A DNA stretch of 61,110 bases from the NCBI GenBank assembly GCA_910586315.1, contig CAJUIP010000023.1, forward strand, positions 1 through 61,110. The letters are read 5' to 3'. Shown here piece after piece: positions 25,187-34,760 of this stretch. Every line of letters begins with the position of its first letter. Positions within the stretch are counted from its first letter, which is position 1. The position numbers and the translations under genes are program-made. Source of the stretch: an uncultured Lachnospiraceae bacterium. GTDB taxonomy: Bacteria; Bacillota; Clostridia; Lachnospirales; Lachnospiraceae. The notes beneath the pieces are model-generated. The model saw only the letters and a list, made by a program, of their open reading frames with translations. It did not search any database and had not been told where the DNA came from.

Positions 25187-25939
25187 ATGAAAACAGACAA
25201 CAAAAATATTGATGCCGGGAAGGTGGCGGCACTCAGATCGGCCGGCTGGAGAACCGAGAGGATTGCCGCAGAAATGGGAATTACGCCCGAAGCAGTAGAA
25301 GAAGCTCTGCGTGCTCATGCGGAAAAGCCGGTCCGGGAACAAAAACGCAAAGCTGAGGAAGAAGCGAAACCGGAGAAGATTGTGTGTCTCTCAGCTACAG
25401 AACTTCGTGAAATATATGAGAAAGCAGCTGCGATTGGGGCAAGGGAGGCGCTAAAGACATTTGAACAGGAACGGAAGAAGGAGTACAGCCACCGGGCCGA
25501 CAAGCGGCTTCGCAATACCAAACTTCTCCTGCGGAATTATCATATGCTGAAGGAGCATGCAGAAAATTCCGTTTTTGGCCGGACGCAGATGAAGGAGTCG
25601 GCGCTGGATATTCTGGAATCCATGATGTCCATCTATAATGATGAGGTTATCATCCAGAGTATCAAGAACAGCGCCACCAGGACGGCTATCATCGTATCCC
25701 ATATCGAAACTATGTTCGGGCTGTATTATTCTTACTGCGACAGGTCCACCAATAGGGAGATTGATCTGCGCCGGTATAATGTGGTATGGGATATGTATAT
25801 GGCGGAGGATACGCTTTCGGCCAAAGAGATTGCGGAAAAGCAGAATATTTCCAAGGACAGTGTATATTCGGATCTCCGGGTAGGGATTGAGAGACTGACG
25901 GCGCTCATTTTTGGGGTGGACGGATTGAACGTTCGATAA
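25187..25939 (+). CDS. Sigma-like/ArpU-type transcriptional regulator, likely late-gene activator
   Basis: A 250-residue protein. Residues 8-42 hold a helix-turn-helix (RTERIAAEMGITPEAVEEAL). The middle is helical. The C-terminal 60 residues contain a sigma-70 region 4-like helix-turn-helix (LSAKEIAEKQNISKDSVYSDL). Placement as the last gene before a terminator and the packaging genes matches the ArpU/RinA-like regulators that switch on late transcription in Gram-positive phages. ATG 25187 has AGGAGGG. The activator role is inference from architecture and position. Confidence 0.7.
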   Translation: MKTDNKNIDAGKVAALRSAGWRTERIAAEMGITPEAVEEALRAHAEKPVREQKRKAEEEAKPEKIVCLSATELREIYEKAAAIGAREALKTFEQERKKEYSHRADKRLRNTKLLLRNYHMLKEHAENSVFGRTQMKESALDILESMMSIYNDEVIIQSIKNSATRTAIIVSHIETMFGLYYSYCDRSTNREIDLRRYNVVWDMYMAEDTLSAKEIAEKQNISKDSVYSDLRVGIERLTALIFGVDGLNVR

Positions 25940-26024
25940 ATCCTCCGGCTCAAAAAACTTTCCATTGACATTACAATATAAAAGTGGGAAAATTGTACTC
26001 GTAAAATTCTAAATCGAACGTTGG

Positions 26025-26056
26025 GGAAGCCTGGTAGTATTCCGGGCTTCCTTTTT
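26025..26056 (+). terminator. Rho-independent terminator after the early region
   Basis: 26025-26034 pairs with 26042-26051 (10 bp with one wobble) around a seven-base loop and is followed by five Ts. It closes the early operon after the putative late regulator. The region 25940-26138 holds no gene. Confidence 0.8.
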
Positions 26057-26138
26057 CGTGCAATTTTTCCGGGAAAGGAGATGGAGCAGGGAGAGGATGG
26101 CATGAGGGCTCCTCCAAAAGAAAATAAGGAGGAATACC

Positions 26139-27524
26139 ATGAATTACACTTTGATCGTGCTGTTGGCCTATGCGGTGGTAATGTTTGGGGCAACGGTGCT
26201 TATGACAAAAAAAGAGGGCAATGTCGAAAGGTTCTGTGTCGGGAATAGAGATATCGGGTGGGGAATATCCGCGCTGAGCATAGCCGCCACATGGATATGG
26301 GCGCCGGCGCTGTTCACGTCAACCGAGAACGCATACACAAAGGGCTTTGCAGGGCTCTTCTGGTTCCTGGTACCGAATGTGCTTTGCCTGATACTGTTCA
26401 TCCCTTTTGCAAAAAGGATAAGGGAGGAAATGCCGGAGGGGATCACTCTTTCCGGGTATATGCATGAAAAATACCGGTCCGGCTCCGTGAAGAACATTTA
26501 CCTGCTCCAGCTCGGCGCATTGTCGGTATTATCTACCGGGGTGCAGCTGCTGGCAGGCAGCAAGATTTTAAGTATGCTTACCGGGATCCCGTTTACCGCC
26601 ATGACGGTGATTATGGCGGCGATTGCGTTTTCCTATTCCCAGTTTTCCGGGATAAGGGCCTCGATACTGACAGATGCCATTCAGATGGTCTTCATGTTGG
26701 CCGCCAGCATAGGTTTTGTGGCTTTTGGTGTAAAGAATGGCGGAGAGCTGGAAACGCTGCTTACGGGTTTAAGAGGGGCCACAGGGGATGCCGGAGGCCT
26801 GTTCTCGGCAAGTGGACTGGAGATTTTCCTCGGATTTGGGCTTCCGACCACAATCGGGCTTATATCCGGGCCGTTTGGGGATCAGTGCTTTTGGCAGAGG
26901 GCTTTCTGCGTGAAAAAAGACAGGATCGGCAGGGCATTTCTGGTAGGAGCTCTGCTGTTTGGCATTGTGCCGCTGTCGATGGGGATCCTCGGATTTATCG
27001 GTGCCGGCATGGGGTATGTTGCGGTGGATACCGGGGTGGTCAATTTTGAGTTGATAAGCACATTATTTCCGGCCTGGGCGGTTATCCCGTTTTTGTTTAT
27101 GATCATTTCCGGCCTGCTGTCCACGATTGACAGTAACCTGTGCGCAGTATCTTCCCTCACAACAGACATTTTTCGGAAAAATACAATGGGGAAAACAAAG
27201 CTCTCCATGATCTTGCTGTTGGCCGCCGGCATTGTGGTAGCAAATATCCCGGGGCTGACGGTAACGCACCTTTTCCTGATGTACGGAACGCTTAGAGCCT
27301 CCACATTGTTGCCAACGGTTCTTACCCTTAAAGGCGTAAGGCTGGCGCCGCAGGGCATCGTGGCAGGAGTTATCTCCGCCATGCTGATCGGCCTGCCGGT
27401 GTTCGGGTATGGAAATATAAAGGGGATCGCCATTTGCAAGACTGCAGGGAGCCTTCTGACCGTTATCCTCTCCGGAGCCGTGGCCCTGGCCGTGACCAGA
27501 AAGCGGGGTGAGGACCATGGGTGA
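26139..27524 (+). CDS. Sodium:solute symporter family transporter
   Basis: A 461-residue membrane protein of the SSS family with about 12-13 membrane segments. The family's characteristic stretch after the central loop is present (GLPTTIGLISGPFGDQCFWQ, then RAFCVKKDR), as is the sodium-site region near SGLLSTIDSNLCAVSSL. It would import an unknown solute with sodium. A full-size transporter between the early and packaging genes is unusual for a phage. The gene overlaps the next by eight bases and so appears to belong to one operon with a PP-loop protein. ATG 26139 has AAGGAGG. Confidence 0.88.
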   Translation: MNYTLIVLLAYAVVMFGATVLMTKKEGNVERFCVGNRDIGWGISALSIAATWIWAPALFTSTENAYTKGFAGLFWFLVPNVLCLILFIPFAKRIREEMPEGITLSGYMHEKYRSGSVKNIYLLQLGALSVLSTGVQLLAGSKILSMLTGIPFTAMTVIMAAIAFSYSQFSGIRASILTDAIQMVFMLAASIGFVAFGVKNGGELETLLTGLRGATGDAGGLFSASGLEIFLGFGLPTTIGLISGPFGDQCFWQRAFCVKKDRIGRAFLVGALLFGIVPLSMGILGFIGAGMGYVAVDTGVVNFELISTLFPAWAVIPFLFMIISGLLSTIDSNLCAVSSLTTDIFRKNTMGKTKLSMILLLAAGIVVANIPGLTVTHLFLMYGTLRASTLLPTVLTLKGVRLAPQGIVAGVISAMLIGLPVFGYGNIKGIAICKTAGSLLTVILSGAVALAVTRKRGEDHG

Positions 27525-28302
27525 AATACTCGGAAGAAAGCAGCGGATCAAAAATTCCGAATGGATCGAGGCATTCGCAAAGATCGAGCAGGCAGTGAGC
27601 CGGAAAGAGCTGGATCAGCTGGTGGATAAAACCGTGAAGGAGATCAAAAAGAAAACCAGGGGCAAGAAAGCCGCATATGCATGGAGCGGCGGAAAGGATT
27701 CCCTGGTCCTGGGGGAAATCTGCCGTATGGCGGGGATAGTCCCCTGTGTGCTCGTTATCTGCAATTTGGAGTACAAAGCGTTTATAGAATGGGTGGATGC
27801 TCATAAGCCTCCGGAATTGTCCATAATCAACACAGGACAGGACATGAAATGGCTGGCCGCCCATCCGCAGATGCTTTTCCCACAGGACAGCAAATATGCG
27901 TCTATGTGGTTCCAGATTGTTCAGCATAGAGGGCAGGCGAAATATTACAAAGAGAACCAGCTGGATATGATGCTTTTGGGACGCCGGCGGGCAGATGGGA
28001 ACTATGTGGGAAGGGGAGACAATATCTATACCAACAATCAGGGCGTGACGAGATACAGCCCGCTCTCCGACTGGACACATGAACAGATGCTGGCATATAT
28101 CCATTATCACAATCTGGAGATGCCGCCGATCTATGACTGGAAAAACGGGTATCTCTGCGGCACACATCCATGGCCGGCTAGGCAGTGGACCGGCAGCGTG
28201 GAAAATGCCTGGGCAGAAATCTACGAGATAGATGCTTCTATCGTAACGGAGGCGGCAGAGCATATCCAGAGCGCAAAAGGTTTTCTGAATAGCCTGAAAT
28301 AA
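27517..28302 (+). CDS. PP-loop ATPase / PAPS-reductase-like protein
   Basis: A 261-residue protein. The ATP-pyrophosphatase P-loop SGGKDSLVLGE lies near residue 57, and the C-terminal part (YSPLSDWTHEQMLAYIHYHN, IYDW) follows the PAPS-reductase fold. The catalytic ECGxH cysteine motif of assimilatory PAPS reductases is absent, so it more likely activates a substrate by adenylation, as DndC- or IbrA-like proteins are thought to do. ATG 27517 is used; it overlaps the transporter stop. Substrate unknown. Confidence 0.82.
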   Translation: MGEILGRKQRIKNSEWIEAFAKIEQAVSRKELDQLVDKTVKEIKKKTRGKKAAYAWSGGKDSLVLGEICRMAGIVPCVLVICNLEYKAFIEWVDAHKPPELSIINTGQDMKWLAAHPQMLFPQDSKYASMWFQIVQHRGQAKYYKENQLDMMLLGRRRADGNYVGRGDNIYTNNQGVTRYSPLSDWTHEQMLAYIHYHNLEMPPIYDWKNGYLCGTHPWPARQWTGSVENAWAEIYEIDASIVTEAAEHIQSAKGFLNSLK

Positions 28303-28428
28303 AATATTTTCACTTGACGGCACTTGCAGGCAAATGTCCGCAATAGCTGTCAATTTTTGCTATTTGCAGATGGCATATAAATAATACGTCGCAGACGCTC
28401 CTACCAAATCAGTTTGGAGGATGCAGAC
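28303..28428 (+). promoter_or_regulatory. Gap with a possible promoter before the ParB-like gene
   Basis: The 126-base gap contains TTGACG at about 28312 and an AT-rich TATAAATAAT at about 28376. They are too far apart to be one promoter, but each is promoter-like. The T-rich stretch around 28350 could be a weak terminator for the symporter transcript. No clean element is assigned. Confidence 0.3.
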
Positions 28429-29055
28429 ATGAAAATAGTAAAAATGAAATTGGCTGATCTGGTAAAGCCTGAGAAGAATGTCAGGATACATACAGAGCAG
28501 CAGATCAAAGAATTTCGCCGGAGCGTGGAGATGTTCGGGCAGATCAGGCCAATTGTTGTGGATGAAAAGAATACCATTCTGGCGGGGAATGGCCTGTATG
28601 ATACCCTTATTGCAATGGGGAAGGACACGGCGGATGTGTACCGATATGACAATCTCACTGAAAATCAGAAAAAGAAGCTGATGATCGCCGACAATAAGAT
28701 TTTCAGCCTGGGGATTGAGAACCTGGAGACGTTGAACAGCTTTTTGGAGGACCTGCAGGGCGATCTGGATATTCCCGGATTTGATGAAGAAATACTGAAA
28801 CAGATGGTGTCGGAGGCAGAGGATATCACAAGCAAGCTTTCTGAATATGGAACCCTTGATGAAGATGAGATCCGGAGCATTAAGGAAGCGGCGGAGAAAA
28901 GGGATCAGCAGATGCAGGCCAGCCAGGGAGAGCAGCAGTCAGAACAGGCCCAGGCCACAGTAGTGCAGCAGGAGCCGGCGGAAGACAATGAAGATCCCAC
29001 CGAGATAAGAAAATTTGTTGTCTGCCCGAAATGTGGAGAAAAGATATGGCTATAA
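28429..29055 (+). CDS. ParB/Srx-fold protein, IbrB-like
   Basis: A 208-residue protein. Residues 1 to about 90 have the ParB N-terminal-like pattern: KIVKMKLADLVKPEKNVRIH, then FGQIRPIVVDEKNTILAGNG (the GNG element of the nucleotide-binding loop). A Gln/Glu-rich linker follows, and the end is CPKCGEK, half a zinc site. In phages and in E. coli IbrAB, ParB-like and PAPS-reductase-like proteins occur as pairs; here the partner starts inside this gene. ATG 28429 has GGAGG. Confidence 0.8.
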   Translation: MKIVKMKLADLVKPEKNVRIHTEQQIKEFRRSVEMFGQIRPIVVDEKNTILAGNGLYDTLIAMGKDTADVYRYDNLTENQKKKLMIADNKIFSLGIENLETLNSFLEDLQGDLDIPGFDEEILKQMVSEAEDITSKLSEYGTLDEDEIRSIKEAAEKRDQQMQASQGEQQSEQAQATVVQQEPAEDNEDPTEIRKFVVCPKCGEKIWL

Positions 29056-30197
29056 AAAGATGCCCGGCCAGCATCGATGTGGTGGAAGCTGCAAAGATCA
29101 GGATCCGGAATGTTTTCCGAAATGGTCTCCCGGTTTATATGTCTTTCAGCGGTGGGAAAGACAGCCTTTGCATGTCGCAGCTGGTAATGAATCTGATTCA
29201 GACTGGCGAGATCGATCCGGCGCAGCTCATTGTGCAATTCATTGATGAAGAAGCCATTTTTCCGTGCATGGAGGAAAAGGTGCGGGAATGGCGCAAAAAA
29301 TTCATATTAGTTGGGGCAAAGTTTGAGTGGTTCTGCCTTGAGGTGAAACACTACAACTGCTTTAACGAACTGTCCAACGATGAAACTTTCATCTGCTGGG
29401 ACAGATATAAAAAGGATGTATGGGTAAGGCAGCCCCCATCATTCGCAATCCGGGACCATCCGCTCTTGCGGCCCCGCATAGATGCGTATCAGGATTTTCT
29501 GCCGAGGCTATGCACAGCGGGGATTACCATAACCGGAATCCGGACAGCAGAATCCGTACAGCGCCTTCAAAATATCGCAGTAATGTTGAGAGCCGGAAAG
29601 TCCATGACGAATAAGCACCAGGTATTCCCGATTTATGATTGGACCAACAATGATGTATGGCTCTATCTACTGCGGGAAAAAGTGGATATTCCGGAGATAT
29701 ACCTGTTTTTATGGCAGTCCGGGACAAAGAAGGGCCAGCTGAGGGTATCGCAGTTTTTCTCCATTGACACGGCCAAGAGCCTTGTGAAAATGAATGAGTA
29801 TTATCCGGATCTGATGGAGCGGATCATCCGTAGGGAGCCAAACGCTTATCTCGCTGCCCTCTATTGGGACAGTGAGATGTTCGGGAGAAATACCACAGCC
29901 AGAAAGCAGAATGAAAAGGGGAGCGCTGAAAAGGATTACAAGGCGGCGCTTCTGGAGCTGTTCTCTGACATGGATGGGAATTTTCGGACGGAGCATAAGC
30001 GGTATGTGGCGAACCGGTATCGCAACTTTTTTATGGGTGTCTCTGCTATTGCAGATAATAAGGACTGCAAGGCAATCTACGAGGGGCTTATATCGGGAGA
30101 TCCGAAGCTGCGTACATTCCGGGCGCTGTACCAGAGGATTTACGGGAAATATATTACAGAAGCCAAGAAAAAGGAGGGGCTGCCGAATGGACAATAA
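29046..30197 (+). CDS. PAPS-reductase-like PP-loop protein, IbrA-like
   Basis: A 383-residue protein with the P-loop MSFSGGKDSLCMSQL near residue 33-47 and a C-terminal half with FPIYDWTNNDVWLYL as in PAPS-reductase-fold proteins. It is larger than a classical PAPS reductase, lacks the ECGxH active-site cysteine, and resembles IbrA/DUF3440-type proteins. It is flanked by two ParB-like genes with overlaps on both sides (ten bases and eleven bases), a strong sign that the three proteins work together. Reaction unknown. Confidence 0.82.
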   Translation: MAIKRCPASIDVVEAAKIRIRNVFRNGLPVYMSFSGGKDSLCMSQLVMNLIQTGEIDPAQLIVQFIDEEAIFPCMEEKVREWRKKFILVGAKFEWFCLEVKHYNCFNELSNDETFICWDRYKKDVWVRQPPSFAIRDHPLLRPRIDAYQDFLPRLCTAGITITGIRTAESVQRLQNIAVMLRAGKSMTNKHQVFPIYDWTNNDVWLYLLREKVDIPEIYLFLWQSGTKKGQLRVSQFFSIDTAKSLVKMNEYYPDLMERIIRREPNAYLAALYWDSEMFGRNTTARKQNEKGSAEKDYKAALLELFSDMDGNFRTEHKRYVANRYRNFFMGVSAIADNKDCKAIYEGLISGDPKLRTFRALYQRIYGKYITEAKKKEGLPNGQ

Positions 30198-30708
30198 GAT
30201 TTCTGGCCCTCTGTCAACGCTCCGATGGGTAGACAGGGGGAGTGTGAAACCGAACGACTACAACCCAAACAAAGTATCAAAACAGAACCTGGAACTGCTG
30301 AAGCAATCCATACTTGCCAATGGCTGGACCCTGCCGATTGTGGTAAGGCCGGATTTCACGATTATTGACGGATTCCACAGATGGACGGTTGCCGGAGAAG
30401 AGCCTCTGGTTTCCATGCTGGACGGGAAAGTGCCGGTGGTAATTGTGGAGCATAAGGATAAGGCCGGGAATATCTATGGAACTGTTACCCATAACCGGGC
30501 GAGAGGTACGCATCTGCTGGGACCCATGAAAGCAATCGTAAAGGAGCTGATGGCAGAGGGGAAATCCGTGGAAGAAATTGGAAAGCAGCTGGGAATGAGG
30601 CCGGAGGAAATCTTCCGGCTTTCAGAGTTTTCCAAAGAAGACTTTTTGAAAATGATGATCAAGCCGGATCAGGGGTTCTCTAAAGCGGAGTTTATAACGA
30701 AGATTTAA
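30187..30708 (+). CDS. ParB/Srx-fold protein
   Basis: A 173-residue protein. The ParB-like core covers most of it: VKPNDYNPNKVSKQNLELLK, NGWTLPIVVRPDFTIIDGFH with RW (the nucleotide-binding GxHR-like element) and the HNRARGTH segment. The C-terminal part has a helix-turn-helix-like SVEEIGKQLGMRPEEIFRL. It is a second ParB-like partner of the PP-loop protein upstream, or a DNA-binding adaptor for packaging given the terminase downstream. ATG 30187 has GGAGG. Confidence 0.8.
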   Translation: MDNKISGPLSTLRWVDRGSVKPNDYNPNKVSKQNLELLKQSILANGWTLPIVVRPDFTIIDGFHRWTVAGEEPLVSMLDGKVPVVIVEHKDKAGNIYGTVTHNRARGTHLLGPMKAIVKELMAEGKSVEEIGKQLGMRPEEIFRLSEFSKEDFLKMMIKPDQGFSKAEFITKI

Positions 30709-30743
30709 TGTTAAATCAATCGGTATCCGTATGACACAACAAT

Positions 30744-30773
30744 GGGGGAGTGCATTGCCTCCCCCTGTTTTTA
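30744..30773 (+). terminator. Rho-independent terminator before the terminase genes
   Basis: GGGGGAG (30744-30750) pairs with CTCCCCC (30759-30765) around an eight-base loop, followed by TGTTTTTA. It separates the PP-loop/ParB-like block from the packaging operon. Confidence 0.8.
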
Positions 30774-30805
30774 TGAAAACAAAACAAATAGCGAGGTGGT
30801 GATGA

Positions 30806-31594
30806 ATGGCAAGAGCAAGAAGCCCAAGCAGTATTGAAGCAGAAAGGCTATACCAGGATGGGATGAAACTGGTTGATATTGCGAAGAAAATCGGCGTACC
30901 GGACAGCACTGTCCGCAGATGGAAATCTACCCAAAAATGGGATGGGAATAAAAGCGAACAGAGTAAAAAAAAAGAAACCGAACGCTCGGATAAAAAGAAA
31001 GCGAACGCTCGGAAACCAAAAGGAGCGCCGAGAGGGAATAAGAATGCTGCCGGCCACGCCCCATCTACCCCTAAAAGAAATAAAAATGCAGAAACACATG
31101 GATCCTATTCCAAGGTATACTGGGATACCCTGGACGATGAAGAACTGGGCATGATTGAAAGTATGGGGGATTCCGAGGAAGAACACCTGCTTATGCAGCT
31201 ACAAATGTTCTCCATACGGGAGCGCCGCCTGATGCAGAGGATCAAGCACTATCGGGAGCTGGAAGTGGAGAACCATGGGCTATCCGTAAAAGCGGCATCC
31301 AAGACCAAAAAGGTGGAGGATGTGACAGATTTTGATGGAGAGAGTGTCGGTGCTGGAAAATATAAGAAGGTGACAGAAACCAGCGTCACGCACACGGAAG
31401 CTGTCATGAGCAGCATAATGACCCTGGAGGCTGAATTAACCAAAGTGCAGAGGGCAAAGACAAAGGCTATAGAGGCACTGTCAAGACTCAGGACGGAGAG
31501 CCAAAAGCTGGAGAATGAAGAGGCCGGCAATGATATTGTGAAAACCTGGGCCCAAAAAGTTTTAGAGGCAAGGAGGCAGCGGGATGAAAAATGA
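30806..31594 (+). CDS. terS: Terminase small subunit
   Basis: A 262-residue protein with the PBSX-type small-subunit layout. An N-terminal helix-turn-helix (RLYQDGMKLVDIAKKIGVPD, then STVRRW) is followed by a basic linker with the GAPRGNKNAAGH motif and a long coiled-coil region. It recognises the packaging site on phage DNA and regulates the large subunit. The gene overlaps the large-subunit start by eleven bases. Confidence 0.88.
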   Translation: MARARSPSSIEAERLYQDGMKLVDIAKKIGVPDSTVRRWKSTQKWDGNKSEQSKKKETERSDKKKANARKPKGAPRGNKNAAGHAPSTPKRNKNAETHGSYSKVYWDTLDDEELGMIESMGDSEEEHLLMQLQMFSIRERRLMQRIKHYRELEVENHGLSVKAASKTKKVEDVTDFDGESVGAGKYKKVTETSVTHTEAVMSSIMTLEAELTKVQRAKTKAIEALSRLRTESQKLENEEAGNDIVKTWAQKVLEARRQRDEK

Positions 31595-33062
31595 AAAATG
31601 GCTTGAAGAATTCCTTGATGAAAGCATCCCGCTGTGGCGAGGCGATCCGGTTTTATTTATGCGCGAGGTATTGCTGTTTGAACCGGATGATTGGCAGATC
31701 GAGGTGGCCTATGATTTGAGGGATTATCCGAGAGTGTCAGTCAAATCAGGGCAAGGTGTCGGGAAAACCGGTGAGGAAGCGGCACTGCTTCTTTGGTTCC
31801 TGGTTTGCTTTCCGTATCCGCGCATTGTGGCCACGGCCCCTACAAAGCAGCAGATTCACGATGTATTGTGGTCTGAGGTTGATAAGTGGATGAATAATTC
31901 TCCGCTACTCCCAATGCTCCTTAAATGGACCAAAACATACGTTTACATGATTGGATATGAAAAACGCTGGTTTGCGGTGGCAAGGACAGCGACCAAGCCG
32001 GAGAATATGCAGGGATTCCATGAGGACAATATGCTCTTCATTGTGGATGAGGCATCGGGCGTAGCAGATCCGATTATGGAGGCAATTACCGGTACTCTGG
32101 CTGGAGCCAATAACAAACTTCTGCTGATGGGCAATCCGACAAAGACCAGCGGCACGTTTTATGAAAGCCATACTGTAGACAGGGCCTTGTATCGCTGTCA
32201 TACGGTAAATGCGGAGCATAGCAAGCGTACCAATAAAGAGAATATCGATGCTATGAAGCGAAAGTATGGGGAGCGCAGCAATGTGGTCCGTGTCCGTGTA
32301 TATGGGGAGTTTCCAGAGCAGGAAGATGATGTGTTTATCCCCATCTCGTTTCTGGAGCAGAGTATCAAAACCGAAATGTCAGAGCCTACAGCCAGAGCAT
32401 TCGGGAAATACCGGGACGGCGCCGGGAATCTCCAGCCAGTAGATGTGAGCGGAGTGGAGCTGATTGAGATAGGCTGTGACGTGGCCCGGTTTGGCGATGA
32501 TAAAACCTGCATAGGGTACCGGGTAAATGAAGTAGTCCAAATCTATAAAAAGTACAACGGGAAGGATACCACCTGGACGGCCAGCATGATAGCGCGGCTC
32601 TATAAGGAATTGAAGCAGCGGTTTAGGTTCCAGGGACAGATTGGCGTGAAAGTCGATGATGGCGGTGTCGGAGGCGGTGTTGTTGATCAGCTGAGAAACT
32701 GGAAACGTTCTGATCCGGAAGTGTTTGGGGATATGGCTATTCTGGCAGTGAATTTCGGAGTGCCAATAAAGCACCGGCATTATGCGGATTCGACAACCTA
32801 TATGATGGGGGTAGTAAGGGATCTGATTGCGCCATATGATGATTTCGGGCGTCCCCATGTGCCAGAAGTGATCTTGCCGGATGACAGTGACCTTATCGGC
32901 CAGCTGTCTTGCCGGAAATTTGAGTTTGGGAGTAATGCCAAACAGAAAGTAGAGAGCAAACAGGATATGAAAGACAGGGGGCTTTCCTCTCCGGATGAAG
33001 GGGACTGTATTCTGCTTGTGTGTTTGCCAATGAATTATAAGAAGAAGGGAGGCAAGAGCTGA
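31584..33062 (+). CDS. terL: Terminase large subunit
   Basis: The 492-residue packaging motor and nuclease. The ATPase has Walker A SGQGVGKT near residue 55 and Walker B IVDEAS near 155. The RNase H-like nuclease domain starts near EIGCDVARFGDDKT (about 293), with a further acidic motif around VDDGGVGGG (about 356). It cuts concatemeric DNA and drives it into the prohead. It ends exactly at the portal start (shared base). Confidence 0.95.
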   Translation: MKNEKWLEEFLDESIPLWRGDPVLFMREVLLFEPDDWQIEVAYDLRDYPRVSVKSGQGVGKTGEEAALLLWFLVCFPYPRIVATAPTKQQIHDVLWSEVDKWMNNSPLLPMLLKWTKTYVYMIGYEKRWFAVARTATKPENMQGFHEDNMLFIVDEASGVADPIMEAITGTLAGANNKLLLMGNPTKTSGTFYESHTVDRALYRCHTVNAEHSKRTNKENIDAMKRKYGERSNVVRVRVYGEFPEQEDDVFIPISFLEQSIKTEMSEPTARAFGKYRDGAGNLQPVDVSGVELIEIGCDVARFGDDKTCIGYRVNEVVQIYKKYNGKDTTWTASMIARLYKELKQRFRFQGQIGVKVDDGGVGGGVVDQLRNWKRSDPEVFGDMAILAVNFGVPIKHRHYADSTTYMMGVVRDLIAPYDDFGRPHVPEVILPDDSDLIGQLSCRKFEFGSNAKQKVESKQDMKDRGLSSPDEGDCILLVCLPMNYKKKGGKS

Positions 33063-34759
33063 TGGATGAAAAGAAAGCTCCTACGCCAAGAGTGGATGTG
33101 AAAATAATAAAATCCTCCAGCATGGATACACCGACAGTATTTTATGAGCAGCAGAAGGTGGAGAAGTCGGATAAGGGCGAACAGCTGGATCCGTCCATAC
33201 AGATATCTGCTTCTGACTGGATACCACATGCCATTGATATGCGCGGCCTGAAAATCCTGGTTGATAATTCCACGATTTTGCCGCAGTGCATCAGAGCATA
33301 TAAGAGCAATATTGCCGGTTTTGGTATTTCTGTGAGATACGCAGAAGATTATGATACAGAAACGCCGGAGATGAAAGCGGAATGGGATGCGCTGAAGCAG
33401 ATCATAGCGCTTCTCAATATGGATATGCAGACAAAAGAGGTATTTGAAAATGTTATCCGTGACCGGGAAACGTATGGAATATCCTATTGCGAGGTTATCA
33501 GGAATCAGGCACAGGAGGTCGTGGAGCTGCAGTTCATTATCGATACGCCGTCCGTTGATATGACATATCCGCTTCGGCCATATGTGGATATCGAGTATTT
33601 TTACAAGGGGACAGCAATCAACAGAAAAAAGAAATTTCGCAAGTTCCGGCAGAATGTAGGCGGTAAGACGGTGTACTTCAAGGAGTTTGGAGATCCCCGT
33701 ATCATGGATAAGAGAAATGGTGAGTACATAGGAGAGGCTGATGCTCCTATCGACATAGATGACCAGGCCAATGAGATTATCGAATTCCGCATTGGAAGTA
33801 TGCCATACGGAGAAGTCCGCTGGATCGGGCAAGTGCTTACCGTGGACGGAAACCGAAGGGCAGAGGTTTTAAATAATAATTATTTCCGGCATGGGAGGCA
33901 TACGCCGCTTATGATATTGGTCAAGGGTGGAACGCTGACAGACTCGGCATTTACCAAACTGCAAGCGTATATGGACGGCATTGAAGGAGAAAGCGGGCAG
34001 CACTCCTTTTTGGTATTGGAGACGGACACCTTGGAGACCACGGCCGCATTTACGGATCAGAAACAGCCGGAAGTAGAAATCAAGGATCTTGCTGCCATCC
34101 TACAAAAAGATGAACTGTTTCAGGAGTACCAGGAGAACGGAAGAAAGAAAACGCAGTCGGCTTTCCTACTCCCGGATCTGTATGTGGGATATACCACAGA
34201 CTTTAACAGGGCAACGGCTCAGACGGCAATGGAGGTTACTGAAAAACAGGTATTTCAGCCAGAAAGGACATCCCTTGCCTGGGCAGTCAATCAAAAACTG
34301 CTGAATGGTTATCGCTTCAAACATGTGGAGGCACAATTCGATGAGCCAGACATCACCAATCCGGATGATATTCAGAAGATGCTGAACATTACGGAACGGG
34401 CCGGCGGCCTGACACCCAATACCGCCAAATCCCTGACTTATGAAGTTCTGGGGAAAGACGGCTGCGAGGACTACGAAGGGGAATGGGGAGACATTCCGCT
34501 TGCTTATACAAAAACGCTCTCACAAAGCCAACAGGCGGGTTTAGCGGCTGAACCGTTGGGAAGCCTGTCGGCGCAGACTAACGAGCCTACAGGTCAAAAG
34601 AGAGAGCCTCAGAGGCAAAAAAGAGTGGTCACGGATGAAGAGATCGAGCAGCTTGACGGGCAAATCCAGAAAGCAGCTGTTTTTGATGCGGATATCATTC
34701 CTATTATGCTGGAAATCCGGAAGGCGTTGAAAGGATATCGAGAGAAAGAGGGTGAGTGA
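33062..34759 (+). CDS. Portal protein
   Basis: A 565-residue portal of the PBSX/SPP1-like myophage type; twelve copies form the DNA entry ring of the head. The position directly after the large terminase, the length and a Gln/Arg-rich C-terminal tail (after about residue 500) fit. The internal block with ETTAAFTDQKQPEVEIKDLA and DFNRATAQTAMEVTEKQVFQ is the usual portal stem/crown region. Confidence 0.9.
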   Translation: MDEKKAPTPRVDVKIIKSSSMDTPTVFYEQQKVEKSDKGEQLDPSIQISASDWIPHAIDMRGLKILVDNSTILPQCIRAYKSNIAGFGISVRYAEDYDTETPEMKAEWDALKQIIALLNMDMQTKEVFENVIRDRETYGISYCEVIRNQAQEVVELQFIIDTPSVDMTYPLRPYVDIEYFYKGTAINRKKKFRKFRQNVGGKTVYFKEFGDPRIMDKRNGEYIGEADAPIDIDDQANEIIEFRIGSMPYGEVRWIGQVLTVDGNRRAEVLNNNYFRHGRHTPLMILVKGGTLTDSAFTKLQAYMDGIEGESGQHSFLVLETDTLETTAAFTDQKQPEVEIKDLAAILQKDELFQEYQENGRKKTQSAFLLPDLYVGYTTDFNRATAQTAMEVTEKQVFQPERTSLAWAVNQKLLNGYRFKHVEAQFDEPDITNPDDIQKMLNITERAGGLTPNTAKSLTYEVLGKDGCEDYEGEWGDIPLAYTKTLSQSQQAGLAAEPLGSLSAQTNEPTGQKREPQRQKRVVTDEEIEQLDGQIQKAAVFDADIIPIMLEIRKALKGYREKEGE

Positions 34760-34760
34760 T

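Noticed and set aside
27463..28353. A 296-codon minus-strand frame opposite the first PP-loop protein
   Set aside because: Antisense shadow; the plus strand has a clear P-loop protein with normal composition.
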